A DNA stretch of 64,000 nt from Photobacterium lipolyticum. GTDB taxonomy: Bacteria > Pseudomonadota > Gammaproteobacteria > Enterobacterales > Vibrionaceae. Under the pieces are notes generated by a model, which worked only from the letters and a program-made list of their open reading frames with translations, was not told where the DNA came from and ran no database searches. A program made the translations under genes and the position numbers. The stretch spans positions 1 to 64,000 of the forward strand of contig NZ_PYMC01000008.1 of assembly GCF_003026475.1 (NCBI RefSeq), read 5' to 3'. This document shows, piece after piece, positions 38,632 to 48,783 of this stretch. The first letter of the stretch is position 1, and every line of letters starts with the position of its first letter.

Positions 38632-40101
38632 ATGAGCACAGAGCTGCTGATTAATGTGACGCCGAGTGAAACTCGCGTTGCAATGATTGAAGGAGGCAAC
38701 CTTCAGGAAGTACATATTGAGCGTGAATCGAAGCGTGGCATTGTCGGAAATATCTATAAAGGTCGGGTGAGCCGCGTATTGCCCGGTATGCAAGCCGCTT
38801 TTGTCGATATCGGACTCGACAAGGCTGCTTTCTTACATGCCTCTGATATTGTTCCGCATACCGAGTGTGTAGCAGAAAATGAGAAGCAGCAGTTCCAGGT
38901 ACGGGATATTTCTGAGCTGGTGCGTCAGGGCCAGGATATAGTTGTTCAGGTGGTTAAAGATCCTCTGGGTACGAAAGGGGCTCGCCTGACGACCGACATC
39001 ACCTTGCCTTCGCGTTATCTGGTCTTTATGCCGGGTGCGGGCCATGTTGGTGTGTCTCAGCGTATTGAAAGTGAGCAAGAGCGAGATCGCCTGAAGGGCA
39101 TTGTGAAGAAACACTGTGACGATCTGGGTGGATTTATTATCCGCACCGCGGCTGAAGGTGCGACCGCCGATGAACTGGCACAAGATGTCGCATTCCTGAA
39201 GCATCTGTGGCGCAAGGTACTGGAGCGCCGCGCAAAACATAAACCGAAATCCATGCTGTATGGTGAGTTGGGGCTGGCACAGCGTATTTTGCGTGATTTT
39301 GTCGGCACGGAGCTCGATGGTATTCGGGTCGATTCACGTCTTGGGTTTGAAAAGCTCAAAGAGTTTACGGATGAGTTTGTTCCTGAAGTCAGTGACAAGA
39401 TTGACTATTATTCAGGTGAGCAGCCGATTTTTGATCTCTATGATACTGAAAATGAAATTCAGCGCTCATTGGATCGTAAAGTCGAATTGAAATCCGGCGG
39501 ATATTTGATCATTGATCAGACTGAGGCAATGACCACTGTCGATATCAATACCGGGGCGTTTGTTGGCCGTCGTAATTTAGAAGAAACGATCTTCAATACC
39601 AATATTGAAGCCACCAAGGCGATTGCCCGTCAGCTACGTTTACGTAATCTGGGCGGCATTATCATTATCGACTTTATCGATATGGCGTCGGAAGATCATC
39701 AGCGCAGGGTGCTTGCTACCCTGGAGCAGGCACTCTCTTTCGATCGGGTTAAAACCAATATTAATGGCTTTACTCAGCTGGGCTTAGTGGAAATGACCCG
39801 TAAGCGCACCCGAGAAAGTATTGAACATGTACTGTGTGGCACTTGTCCAACTTGTGAAGGGCGCGGCTCAGTGAAAACGGTTGAAAGTGTCTGTTATGAG
39901 ATCTTGCGTGAAATTACGCGAGTAAACCGTGCATATGATGCTGATCGCTTTGTGGTGTATGTGGCACCTGCAGTGGCTGATGTCTTAGCCGGCGATGAGT
40001 ATCACGCGCTTGCTGAACTTGAAGTCTTCATTGGCAAACAGGTTAAAATCAAAGGTGAGCCGCTATACATTCAAGAACAGTTTGACGTCGTTATGATGTA
40101 A
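38632..40101 (+). CDS. rng: Ribonuclease G
   Basis: Endoribonuclease maturing the 5' end of 16S rRNA and cutting some mRNAs. 489 residues: N-terminal S1 domain (about 38-128), 5'-sensor/RNase H-like region, catalytic Mg2+ aspartates D304 (VDINTG) and D347 (IIIIDFIDM), and the zinc link CPTC at 405-408. It lacks the long C-terminal scaffold of RNase E. It starts 12 nt after maf and ends 13 nt before yhdP, so it is likely one transcript. Confidence 0.97.
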   Translation: MSTELLINVTPSETRVAMIEGGNLQEVHIERESKRGIVGNIYKGRVSRVLPGMQAAFVDIGLDKAAFLHASDIVPHTECVAENEKQQFQVRDISELVRQGQDIVVQVVKDPLGTKGARLTTDITLPSRYLVFMPGAGHVGVSQRIESEQERDRLKGIVKKHCDDLGGFIIRTAAEGATADELAQDVAFLKHLWRKVLERRAKHKPKSMLYGELGLAQRILRDFVGTELDGIRVDSRLGFEKLKEFTDEFVPEVSDKIDYYSGEQPIFDLYDTENEIQRSLDRKVELKSGGYLIIDQTEAMTTVDINTGAFVGRRNLEETIFNTNIEATKAIARQLRLRNLGGIIIIDFIDMASEDHQRRVLATLEQALSFDRVKTNINGFTQLGLVEMTRKRTRESIEHVLCGTCPTCEGRGSVKTVESVCYEILREITRVNRAYDADRFVVYVAPAVADVLAGDEYHALAELEVFIGKQVKIKGEPLYIQEQFDVVMM

Positions 40102-40114
40102 GCGAGGCTATTGA

Positions 40115-43100
40115 GTGACAACAGTTCCAGTTCGTCTGGTACGTGGATTAATGTGGCTGGTACTGATTCTGTTAGTACTGGCCGCTATTGCGATTAGTGG
40201 TCTGCGCCTTTTTCTTCCTCAGTTAAATGAATTTCGTGAGCCGATCCGTCAATGGGCTTCCGAACAAGCGGGCATGAGCCTGCAAGTTGACAATGTTGAA
40301 GGTCATTGGCGCAGCTTTGGTCCGTCGATACTGCTACAGGGGATCGGGCTTTCACCGACCGACAATGCCGAACCATTAGCGACGATCAACGAGGTCGATT
40401 TACAGTTTGATTTATGGCAATCGGTATTACATCTTCGTCCGATCTTCAAAGATATTGGCATTCGCCAGCTGGAGATCGATTTAACGCAGTTACCGGGCTT
40501 TGACCCCAACATTCCTTCTCTGGCCACCAAGAAACCCTCGGATGCCGATATCTCTATTGCCCAGCGACTGGAGCAGATTTTTTTCATTCGCCTTGGCAAC
40601 TTCTCGCTAACCGATTCAAAAGTGACGCTGTGGACGCCAGCGGGTGATAAAAAACGAATCGATATCAGTGAGCTGAAGTGGAAAAATATAAAAGGTAAGC
40701 ATCTGGCTGAAGGCGTTATCAGCATTGCGGGTACCCACTTCAACCAGCTGAAAGTGATTGCTAACTTGTCGGAGAAGGGCGATTTGCCCAGCTTGTCTGG
40801 CAGCATTTATGCCCGGGCCCTGAATTTATCCATGACTCCCTGGCTGAATAAAAGACTGTCTGGTGTGACAGATATTACCGCCAGTGATCTCGATTTTGAG
40901 GTGTGGTTGGATCTGTTAGACGGCCAGATCACCAATAGCCGGGTCAGTCTGAAAGACAGCTATGTGCGATGGCAAGCCGGCGAGAAAACACATGAGTTCA
41001 GGGTACAACAAGGCCTGCTCGCATTGACTCCGCACTTTCTGCCGCAAGGTCAAACGGTCTGGCGCATTGACAGTGATCAGCTGAGAATACAAACCGATAA
41101 GGTGCTATGGCCTAAGTTTGATATTGCTGCCCAGTGGCAACCCGAGGAGTGGCAGCTTGCCGTTAGCACGGTTGAGCTGGAACGTCTGATGCCATTTTTC
41201 AGTTTTCTTCCGGCAGACAATAGCTTGTCTTCGATGTTGAAGGCTCTTCAGCCGACGGGAAAATTGTCAGATCTTCGCATTGCAAGCAAGCAGGATCAGT
41301 CACCGCAATTTTCAGCGCAGCTGCAACAATTCGGAATGCAGCAATGGGAGCTGTTGCCTGAAGTGCATAAGCTGGATGCCACTATTGCAGGGGATATGAC
41401 CTCAGGCAAAGCCGTACTGAGTTTACACGACGATCACTTGCCTTATGGCAATGTATTCCAGGCCCCCCTGAATATTGACAGCGGTGAAGTAACGGCCTAC
41501 TGGCAAGTGAATGAGCAAGGCTGGCGCTTATGGAGCGACAAATTACAGGTGGCGACACCGCATCTCAAAGCCAATGGCGAATTCCGTCTTGATTTTCCGG
41601 CCCAGCAACCCGCCTGGTTATCGTTTTATGGTGAGGCTTCTATTAGCAATGCCGGTGAAACCTGGCGCTATTTACCTACCTTAGCCTTGGGGCGAGATCT
41701 GACGGATTATCTGTCGGCGGCAATTCGAGGCGGTCAGGCGCAAGGCGCACAATTGCTTTGGTATGGCGAGTTGGCTGATTTTCCCTATAGCAATCATGCG
41801 GGGGTATTCCAGGCCAATGTGCCGCTGGAAAAAGCAAAATTCAGTTTTGATACCAACTGGCCGTTACTGACGGATTTGCAACTTGATTTGTTATTTGAAA
41901 ATGACTTGATGTATCTCGATTCTCGCCATGCTCAAACCATGGGAGTAACCGCATCCCGGGTGACGGGGGCGGCAGAGCTGAGTGCTGGCGGTCACCTGAA
42001 ATTAGATATTGATGTAGCAGCCCAAGGCGGAGATGTCCGCGACTATATGATGTCGACTCCGTTGGTGGATTCCGTCGGGGCGGCGCTGACTACCGTACAG
42101 GTGAGCGGACCGGTAAGTTCACGTTTTCAGTTGGATATCCCATTCGACGGCAGTGAGGTCCGCGCCTGGGGCAAGGCCAGTCTTGCTGATAATCAACTTG
42201 CGATAGACACCCCGCCGATACAACTCGACCAGGTTAATGGTCAGTTGAGTTTTGATAACGATATTATTAATGCGAAGGACATTAAGGGGATGTTGCTGGC
42301 TCAGCCGGTGACATTCGGCTTTAACGGCAACAGTGTTGATACGGGGTATCAGGTGGATATTGATTTGGCGGGGGACTGGCAGGTCGCGCCACTTCAGCAG
42401 CAACTCAATGATCCCTTGTTGAAACATGTTTCTGGTCGCAGTGAATGGCAGGCAACCGTAGGGATCAGCTTACATGATACCGGCTTTAATTATGATGTCG
42501 CGCTGAAAGCAGCGCTCGGGCAGATTAATAGCCAGCTGCCTTATCCGCTGCGACACCCGTTATCACCCTCATCGACTCAGTTTGCGACGGTTAATGCCTC
42601 TGGAAATGCCGAGTTACTGGCGGGACATATTATTGTACCGGATGCCAATTATCAGGCTCAGATTAACTTACAACCGGAACGGTTGGTTATTCAGAGCAGC
42701 TTGCTGAATATCGGTGAAGGTGCGCTACGTAAGCAGCCATTGAAAGGGCATGGAGTACGGATTAACAGCGATAAGTTTGATGGTGATGAGTGGATTGATG
42801 TTGTTAATGAAGTGGTAGACAGCACACGAGAAGCAACGAAAAAAGGCGAAGTCAGTACCTTCCCGGAGCTGCCGACGCCTACCCGTATAAATGCTCAGAT
42901 CAAAAAACTTAAACTGGCAACCTTAGATTGGAACGATGTTTCGTTAGCGGTGCGAAAAAAGCAGCAGCAGTGGCATTTTATCCTTGGCAGTCGTGAGCTG
43001 ACAGGTGAGGCGTTCTGGCCACAAGCTGGTCCGATCAATGTTGCGCTGGAGAAAATGCATCTAAATATTGATGCTTTGCAACCAGTAGATCAGCAGCGGC

Positions 43101-44008
43101 CGCAACAGAAATATGTGCCACAGCAGGATGCGCCACCTGCGACGGATTTTGACCGTAGCATGATGGCCCATATGCCTGACATTGATCTGCAAATCCAGGA
43201 TGCCTGGTTGCAAGGATACCGGTTAGGTAAAGTGTCTGGAAAGTTGTACCGGGACGAGAACACCTTAGTGTTACAGAATCTGGAAGTGGATTCGGGAACA
43301 ACGGCACTGAATCTTGATGGCCACTGGACATTAGACGGTGTTCAGAATGAAACCCAAATTGCCTTTGATATTGAAGGAGAAAATAGTTCTGATCTGATGG
43401 GGAGGTTTGGTATCTCCGGGGGGATTCAGGATGCCTCATTCAGCAGTTATGCCTCTATTCAGTGGCAAGGTGCACCCTGGGCGATACACCGGGAAACCTT
43501 AACCGGTGAATTGAAGACCGATATGGGTAAAGGGATCATCAGCGAGGTGGGAGGTGCCGGGCGTTTACTGGGCTTATTCAGTATTGATTCGATTCTGCGT
43601 AAGATGCAACTGGATTTCTCCGGGGTATTTGATGACGGATTAGCATTTAACTACATCAAAGGTTCCGGCAAGATCACCAAGGGCATTTTTAAAAGTGAGA
43701 ACATCGAGATGGAGACCTTGGCAGGGGATATGTTTATCCAGGGAACTGCTAATCTTGTCAATGAGACCGTCGATGCTCGGGTGAAGTTCATCCCTGATTT
43801 TACATCGGGTATTCCGGTGTTAACGGCTTTTGCGGTAGCCCCGCAAACCGCGGTTCTTGTGTTTGCCATTTCAACGGCTCTGTCACCGGTGGTGGATGTC
43901 TTTACCCAGATCAATTATATCGTAAAAGGGCCCATTGAATCGCCAACGGTTACTGAGCGTTCGCGATTTAAAGGTGAGTATACGCTGTCTGAGTCCGTTG
44001 AGGAGTAG
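40115..44008 (+). CDS. yhdP: AsmA-like envelope protein YhdP
   Basis: A very large (1,297 residues) TamB/AsmA-family protein thought to form a beta-groove bridge moving phospholipids from inner to outer membrane; known in E. coli together with TamB and YdbH. One N-terminal membrane segment at about 9-29, a long repeat-rich beta body, and a hydrophobic C-terminal patch near residue 1240 (TAVLVFAISTAL). Start is GTG 40115 with GAGG 8 nt upstream. Downstream of rng as in E. coli. Confidence 0.95.
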   Translation: MTTVPVRLVRGLMWLVLILLVLAAIAISGLRLFLPQLNEFREPIRQWASEQAGMSLQVDNVEGHWRSFGPSILLQGIGLSPTDNAEPLATINEVDLQFDLWQSVLHLRPIFKDIGIRQLEIDLTQLPGFDPNIPSLATKKPSDADISIAQRLEQIFFIRLGNFSLTDSKVTLWTPAGDKKRIDISELKWKNIKGKHLAEGVISIAGTHFNQLKVIANLSEKGDLPSLSGSIYARALNLSMTPWLNKRLSGVTDITASDLDFEVWLDLLDGQITNSRVSLKDSYVRWQAGEKTHEFRVQQGLLALTPHFLPQGQTVWRIDSDQLRIQTDKVLWPKFDIAAQWQPEEWQLAVSTVELERLMPFFSFLPADNSLSSMLKALQPTGKLSDLRIASKQDQSPQFSAQLQQFGMQQWELLPEVHKLDATIAGDMTSGKAVLSLHDDHLPYGNVFQAPLNIDSGEVTAYWQVNEQGWRLWSDKLQVATPHLKANGEFRLDFPAQQPAWLSFYGEASISNAGETWRYLPTLALGRDLTDYLSAAIRGGQAQGAQLLWYGELADFPYSNHAGVFQANVPLEKAKFSFDTNWPLLTDLQLDLLFENDLMYLDSRHAQTMGVTASRVTGAAELSAGGHLKLDIDVAAQGGDVRDYMMSTPLVDSVGAALTTVQVSGPVSSRFQLDIPFDGSEVRAWGKASLADNQLAIDTPPIQLDQVNGQLSFDNDIINAKDIKGMLLAQPVTFGFNGNSVDTGYQVDIDLAGDWQVAPLQQQLNDPLLKHVSGRSEWQATVGISLHDTGFNYDVALKAALGQINSQLPYPLRHPLSPSSTQFATVNASGNAELLAGHIIVPDANYQAQINLQPERLVIQSSLLNIGEGALRKQPLKGHGVRINSDKFDGDEWIDVVNEVVDSTREATKKGEVSTFPELPTPTRINAQIKKLKLATLDWNDVSLAVRKKQQQWHFILGSRELTGEAFWPQAGPINVALEKMHLNIDALQPVDQQRPQQKYVPQQDAPPATDFDRSMMAHMPDIDLQIQDAWLQGYRLGKVSGKLYRDENTLVLQNLEVDSGTTALNLDGHWTLDGVQNETQIAFDIEGENSSDLMGRFGISGGIQDASFSSYASIQWQGAPWAIHRETLTGELKTDMGKGIISEVGGAGRLLGLFSIDSILRKMQLDFSGVFDDGLAFNYIKGSGKITKGIFKSENIEMETLAGDMFIQGTANLVNETVDARVKFIPDFTSGIPVLTAFAVAPQTAVLVFAISTALSPVVDVFTQINYIVKGPIESPTVTERSRFKGEYTLSESVEE

Positions 44009-44098
44009 TAACGCCAGTGCGTAATAACAGAAGGCATCAATACCTTCAAAATAAGAACGACTAACGAGAATTGAAGAGTTTGGATCAGGGAGTAGGTC

Positions 44099-44917
44099 AT
44101 GGCAAAAGTCGGTGTAGTACAGATGAATTCAGGTTCTGATCCTGAGGTTAACCTTCGTAAGCTTAAGAAAAAGCTTAAAGGGCTGCAATTGCAAGGAGCA
44201 CGGTTAGTCTTAACGCCGGAAAATACCCTGGTGTTTGGCTCGCAACAGGATTATCAGCGCCATGCAGAACTGCTGGGTGACGGGCCGTTACAAACTGAGC
44301 TGGCCGGTATGGCGAAGCAGCTGGGGATCTGGTTGCTAATCGGATCGATGCCGATCCGCCAGCCGGATGGCACCATGACGGCCACCACGTTGCTGTTTGA
44401 TGATCAGGGACAGTGTCAGGCGCATTACAACAAACTCCATATGTTTGATGTTGAAGTGGCAGATCAGCACCACAGCTATCGCGAATCAGATACCTTCAAG
44501 GCTGGCAATGAAGTAAAAGTTGTCTCCACCCCCTTTGGCAATATTGGCTTGTCGATCTGTTATGATGTGCGTTTCCCTCAGCTATATACAGCTCTGAGAG
44601 AGCAAGGGGCCGATATTATCGTGATACCAGCGGCATTTACGAAAGTGACCGGGAAAGCCCACTGGGACGTACTATTGCGTGCGCGGGCGGTAGAAACCCA
44701 GTGCTGGGTTGTTGCGGCAGCGCAATGGGGCGAACATAATGAAGGCCGGGAAACCTGGGGACATTCGATGATAGTCGATCCCTGGGGACAAATTGTGGCT
44801 TGTCAGCAGCAAGGTACAGGGGTGCTGACTGCTGATATCGATTTAGGTCTGAACCAGACAATCCGAACCAATATGCCGTTGGATCAGCACGCACGTTTTA
44901 GTGTGCACCAGCGATAA
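44099..44917 (+). CDS. Nitrilase-family amidase (deaminated glutathione amidase type)
   Basis: 272-residue carbon-nitrogen hydrolase with the full Glu-Lys-Cys triad: E41 (LTPEN), K112 (HYNKLHMFDV) and C154 (SICYDVRFP). It is the Nit1 type; family members hydrolyse deaminated glutathione, a metabolic repair step. Start ATG follows GGGAG. It lies 90 nt after yhdP and 18 nt before tldD. Substrate is inferred from close family resemblance. Confidence 0.88.
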   Translation: MAKVGVVQMNSGSDPEVNLRKLKKKLKGLQLQGARLVLTPENTLVFGSQQDYQRHAELLGDGPLQTELAGMAKQLGIWLLIGSMPIRQPDGTMTATTLLFDDQGQCQAHYNKLHMFDVEVADQHHSYRESDTFKAGNEVKVVSTPFGNIGLSICYDVRFPQLYTALREQGADIIVIPAAFTKVTGKAHWDVLLRARAVETQCWVVAAAQWGEHNEGRETWGHSMIVDPWGQIVACQQQGTGVLTADIDLGLNQTIRTNMPLDQHARFSVHQR

Positions 44918-44935
44918 ATTACAAGAGCAGAATAA

Positions 44936-46381
44936 ATGACCCTGAATACTGTAGAAAAGACCATGCTAGCCCAATCAGGGTTAGGGCGTGATGAGCTTCA
45001 TAATATCTTAGGAATGATAGCGGCCCGAGACGTTGACTATGCTGATATCTATTTTCAGTCCTGCTGGCATGAATCGCTAGTACTGGAAGACAGTATTATC
45101 AAGGATGGCTCATTCAATATTGATCGCGGTGTTGGGGTGCGAGCGGTTGCCGGAGAAAAAACCGGCTTCGCTTATTCAGATCAGATCAACCAGCTAGCAC
45201 TAACCCAAAGTGCCAAAGCAGCCCGCGGCATTGTTCGCCAGGGCGGCAATGCCAGTGTTAAGGCTTTCAGCCCGATCACGCCATCAGGCATTTATGCACC
45301 GATCGATCCGCTTGGCAGCCTTGATAAGTTCCAGAAAATTGCGTTGCTTGAAGAGATCGACCGATATATTCGCGCCAAAGAGCCATTGATAAAGGAAGTC
45401 TCGGTCAGTATCAACGGTGTTTATGAGCAAGTGCTGGTGGCGGCTATTGACGGTACCTATGCCGCCGATATTCGCCCCTTAGTGCGGTTGTCTATCAGTG
45501 TGCTGGTAGAAAAGGGCGATAAGCGCGAGCGAGGCAGCGCAGGCGGCGGCGGCCGTTATGGTTATGAGCACTTCCTGAGTGAAGAAAATGGTCAGAAAGT
45601 CGCGCTGGGTTATGCAGATGAAGCTATTCGCCAGGCGCTGGTGAATGTGGATGCCGACGCAGCCCCTGCTGGCACGATGCCCGTCGTATTGGGTTCAGGC
45701 TGGCCGGGTGTGTTATTGCACGAAGCTGTTGGCCATGGTTTGGAGGGTGACTTTAACCGCAAGGGCTCTTCAATGTTCTCTGGTCAGATGGGACAGCAGG
45801 TAACATCACCGCTGTGTACGATTGTTGATGACGGTACGTTAGTTAACCGCCGTGGTTCGGTTAATATTGATGATGAAGGTACCCCGGGCCAATACAACGT
45901 ACTGGTGGAAGGCGGCAAGCTGAAAGGCTACATGCAGGATAAGCTGAATGCGCGCCTGATGGGGGTTGCACCAACGGGTAACGGTCGTCGAGAGTCTTAT
46001 GCCCACCTGCCGATGCCTCGTATGACGAACACTTATATGCTGCCGGGAGAGCACACGCCGGAAGAAATCATTGCCAGTGTTAAGCGGGGTATTTACGCGC
46101 CTAATTTTGGTGGTGGCCAGGTTGATATTACCTCTGGTAAATTTGTGTTCTCTGCCTCAGAAGCTTACCTGATTGAAAACGGTAAGGTGACTCGGCCAAT
46201 TAAAGGGGCAACCTTGATTGGGAACGGCATTGAAGCGATGCAGCAGGTGTCGATGGTGGGTAACGATCTCAATATCGACCTGGGCGTTGGGGTTTGTGGC
46301 AAAGCGGGTCAGAGCGTCCCGGTTGGTGTGGGCCAGCCGACCTTAAAAATTGATGCTATGACGGTTGGCGGCACCGAGTAG
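44936..46381 (+). CDS. tldD: Metalloprotease subunit TldD
   Basis: Catalytic half of the TldD-TldE protease that processes peptides such as microcin B17 and the CcdA antitoxin in E. coli. 481 residues; the zinc motif HEAVGH is at 262-267, followed by the conserved [12 protein letters not shown]. It starts 18 nt after the nitrilase gene. Its partner pmbA/tldE is about 1 kb downstream, beyond yjgA, unlike E. coli where the two genes are far apart. Confidence 0.96.
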   Translation: MTLNTVEKTMLAQSGLGRDELHNILGMIAARDVDYADIYFQSCWHESLVLEDSIIKDGSFNIDRGVGVRAVAGEKTGFAYSDQINQLALTQSAKAARGIVRQGGNASVKAFSPITPSGIYAPIDPLGSLDKFQKIALLEEIDRYIRAKEPLIKEVSVSINGVYEQVLVAAIDGTYAADIRPLVRLSISVLVEKGDKRERGSAGGGGRYGYEHFLSEENGQKVALGYADEAIRQALVNVDADAAPAGTMPVVLGSGWPGVLLHEAVGHGLEGDFNRKGSSMFSGQMGQQVTSPLCTIVDDGTLVNRRGSVNIDDEGTPGQYNVLVEGGKLKGYMQDKLNARLMGVAPTGNGRRESYAHLPMPRMTNTYMLPGEHTPEEIIASVKRGIYAPNFGGGQVDITSGKFVFSASEAYLIENGKVTRPIKGATLIGNGIEAMQQVSMVGNDLNIDLGVGVCGKAGQSVPVGVGQPTLKIDAMTVGGTE

Positions 46382-46423
46382 TACTTCATCAAAGAAATTT
46401 TGATGAGTTCAGCCACCAAACGT

Positions 46424-46521
46424 CGTCATTCCGTAAAGTGAGGAACGAACTTATACGGAATCTAAGGCGCACATGGTTAAAGCTGGATCCCGGATATCTC
46501 GTTCCTCGATTCCGGGATGAC
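46424..46521. repeat. Palindromic intergenic element (MITE- or REP-like)
   Basis: 98 bp bounded by GTCATTCCG (left) and CGGGATGAC (right), with inverted arms of about 23 bp that include a perfect GAGGAACGA / TCGTTCCTC pair (46440-46448, 46499-46507). Each half can also fold by itself: ATTCCGTA with TACGGAAT on the left, ATCCCGGA with TCCGGGAT on the right. It codes for nothing. The ends resemble GTCATTCC-type repeats common in gammaproteobacteria. A copy count in the genome cannot be made here. Confidence 0.65.
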
Positions 46522-46597
46522 ATGTTTAGGTGCTTCAACTATTAATAATTATGTTGAAAGATAAACAGGCCCTACGTGTATCAAGTGAAATTGATAC

Positions 46598-46626
46598 AAA
46601 AACGCCAGCAATTTACTGGCGTTTTT
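46598..46626. terminator. Terminator between convergent tldD and yjgA
   Basis: AAAAACGCCAG / CTGGCGTTTTT with a 7-nt loop, good for both strands. Just upstream is a further small dyad TGTATCAA-N6-TTGATACA (46577-46598). Confidence 0.9.
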
Positions 46627-46669
46627 ATTATTGCTTTATAGCGATTACTGTCAGCTTGCATTGCAGCCT

Positions 46670-47194
46670 TTAGTTTTCGAGGTACAGCTCTTTCAGGTAC
46701 TGGAAGATTTCACGGTAGGCCTTCGGTGGCTTACTCTGGGCCTTTTCTTTGTTTGCCTGGCGCACGAGCTGGCGTAAGTGCTGACGGTCTGCTTCAGGGT
46801 GATCAACCATAATCGCATTGATCATGCTGTCGCCATTTTCGATTAGCCGATCGCGTTTTTGCTCAAGCTTCTTAAGCGCTACAGTTTGCTGCGAATGCTT
46901 GTTATTGAGCTTATCAAGTGCCGCCTGAATAGGTTCAATATCAATAGAACGCATTACTTTGCCGATGTATTGAAGTTGACGACGGCGAGCTTCATTTTTA
47001 AAGCGTTGCGCATCTTTGATGGAAGACAACAATTCTTCATCAAGCGGTATTTTTGCCAATCCATTCGGTGTCAAAGCAACAAGCTCTTCTCCCAGTTTTT
47101 GTAACGCATCCATGTCACGTTTCATCTCGGATTTACTTACCCAGATGATCTCTTCTTCCTCTTCCCATGGGGCTTTTTTGTTTTTACGGCTCAT
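46670..47194 (-). CDS. darP: Ribosome-associated maturation factor DarP (YjgA)
   Basis: 174-residue, highly charged, helical protein that in E. coli binds late 50S precursors. Starts [10 protein letters not shown] with an acidic patch (EEEEE) at about 11-16. ATG 47194 is favoured; the frame runs up to TTG 47221, but the extra nine residues do not look conserved. The gene is divergent from pmbA, a common pairing. Confidence 0.92.
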   Translation of the reverse strand: MSRKNKKAPWEEEEEIIWVSKSEMKRDMDALQKLGEELVALTPNGLAKIPLDEELLSSIKDAQRFKNEARRRQLQYIGKVMRSIDIEPIQAALDKLNNKHSQQTVALKKLEQKRDRLIENGDSMINAIMVDHPEADRQHLRQLVRQANKEKAQSKPPKAYREIFQYLKELYLEN

Positions 47195-47311
47195 AACAGG
47201 CTCACTAAAAATGCTAATCAATCTATTTTATCAGTTTAATAACGATTTTGGGCGTAAATTCCTCACTTGCGATGTTATCCTATAAGTATCAAACCCAGAT
47301 AAAGTGATTGT

Positions 47312-48655
47312 ATGGACGTAAGAGAACAGGTCGCACAGCAGCGCGTAGAGCTGGAAGCTGCGGTCGCGAGGGCTTTAGAACTCGCAGGCAAACAAGCGGA
47401 TGCTGCTGAAGTTGCTATTAATAAAACCACGGGGATCAGTGTTTCTACCTTAATGTGTGAGGTAGAAAACGTGGAATTTAATAGTGATGGCGCACTGGGT
47501 ATTACCGTCTATCGCGGTCAGCGAAAAGGCAGCGCCTCGACGTCGGATCTCAGTGAGCAGGCCATTGCGCAAACCGTCGCAGCGGCATTGGATATTGCCC
47601 ACTACACGTCTGAAGATCCTTTTGCGGGCCCTGCACCTGCAGAGCTGATGGCGAAAGATATTCCGGATCTAGATCTGTTCCACCCCGATGAACCCGAGCC
47701 GGATCACGCCGCTTCAATTGCCATTGCAGCAGAGCAAGCCGCACTGGATTTTGACCCTCGGGTTAAACAGAGCGATGGTGCAAGCTATGATAGCCATTAT
47801 GGCGTGCGTGTTTATGGTAACAGCCATGGCATGTTAGCCAGTTATGCATCCAGTCGCCACAGTACCAGCTGCTGTGTGATTGCAGAGGGCAAAAACGGTG
47901 AGATGGAGCGTGACTACAGCTACACCACCTCGCGCGTTGCCTCTGATCTCTGGACGCCGGAACGTGTCGGCCGGCATGCTGCCGAGCGTACCGTTGGTCG
48001 TGTTGATGCGCAGAAACTGTCAACCCGTGAAGCTCCCATCATGTTTGCCGCAGATATTGCGACAGGCCTGTTTGGCCACCTGGTGATGGGGATCAGCGGT
48101 TCGAATTTGTACCGCAAGTCGTCTTTCCTGTTAGATTCACTGGGTGAGCAAATTTTCCCTGACTGGCTGAATATCAGTGAGCGACCACATATTTTACGGG
48201 GAATGGCAAGTACGCCATTTGATAGCGAAGGCTTGGCGACACGCGATCTGGAAATTATCAAAGACGGCGTGTTGCAAACCTACCTGATGACCAGCTATGC
48301 GGCACGTAAAATGGGCCGCCAGCCAACCGGTCATGCCGGTGGTATCCATAACTGGCTGGTCAAATCGACGGGTGAAAGTTTTGCCCAAATGCTGAAGAAA
48401 ATGGATCGCGGGCTGCTGGTGACTGAACTGATGGGGCAAGGGGTCAATATCGTTAATGGCGACTATTCCCGTGGTGCCGCTGGCTTCTGGGTTGAAAATG
48501 GCGAAATCCAATACCCGGTAAGTGAAATTACGATTGCCGGCAACCTTAAAGATATGATGAAAAATATCGTCGCAATTGGTACTGATACCGAAACACGGAG
48601 TCAGATCCTGACCGGATCAATCCTGCTCGATACGATGAAAATCGCCGGCGAGTAA
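47312..48655 (+). CDS. pmbA: Metalloprotease subunit PmbA / TldE
   Basis: Non-catalytic partner of TldD, 447 residues. It shares the TldD/PmbA fold but has no HExxxH motif (sequence at the equivalent place is [11 protein letters not shown]), as expected for TldE. It starts 118 nt from the divergent yjgA. The start ATG 47312 has AAGTGATTGT upstream, a weak site. Confidence 0.95.
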   Translation: MDVREQVAQQRVELEAAVARALELAGKQADAAEVAINKTTGISVSTLMCEVENVEFNSDGALGITVYRGQRKGSASTSDLSEQAIAQTVAAALDIAHYTSEDPFAGPAPAELMAKDIPDLDLFHPDEPEPDHAASIAIAAEQAALDFDPRVKQSDGASYDSHYGVRVYGNSHGMLASYASSRHSTSCCVIAEGKNGEMERDYSYTTSRVASDLWTPERVGRHAAERTVGRVDAQKLSTREAPIMFAADIATGLFGHLVMGISGSNLYRKSSFLLDSLGEQIFPDWLNISERPHILRGMASTPFDSEGLATRDLEIIKDGVLQTYLMTSYAARKMGRQPTGHAGGIHNWLVKSTGESFAQMLKKMDRGLLVTELMGQGVNIVNGDYSRGAAGFWVENGEIQYPVSEITIAGNLKDMMKNIVAIGTDTETRSQILTGSILLDTMKIAGE

Positions 48656-48717
48656 GAGCTGTGCCGGTCCTAGGTTGAGGTGACTGAACCCTGCTTGCAA
48701 GGCCCATAGCCTAAAAC

Positions 48718-48749
48718 AAAAAAGCGAGAGCCAAGGCTCTCGCTTTTTT
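48718..48749. terminator. Terminator between convergent pmbA and mgtE
   Basis: AAAAAAGCGAGAGCC / GGCTCTCGCTTTTTT with a 2-nt apparent loop (opens to 4 or more). Strong on both strands. Confidence 0.92.
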
Positions 48750-48783
48750 ATTTCTCGCGACTCGAAACGAATAACTCACAACT

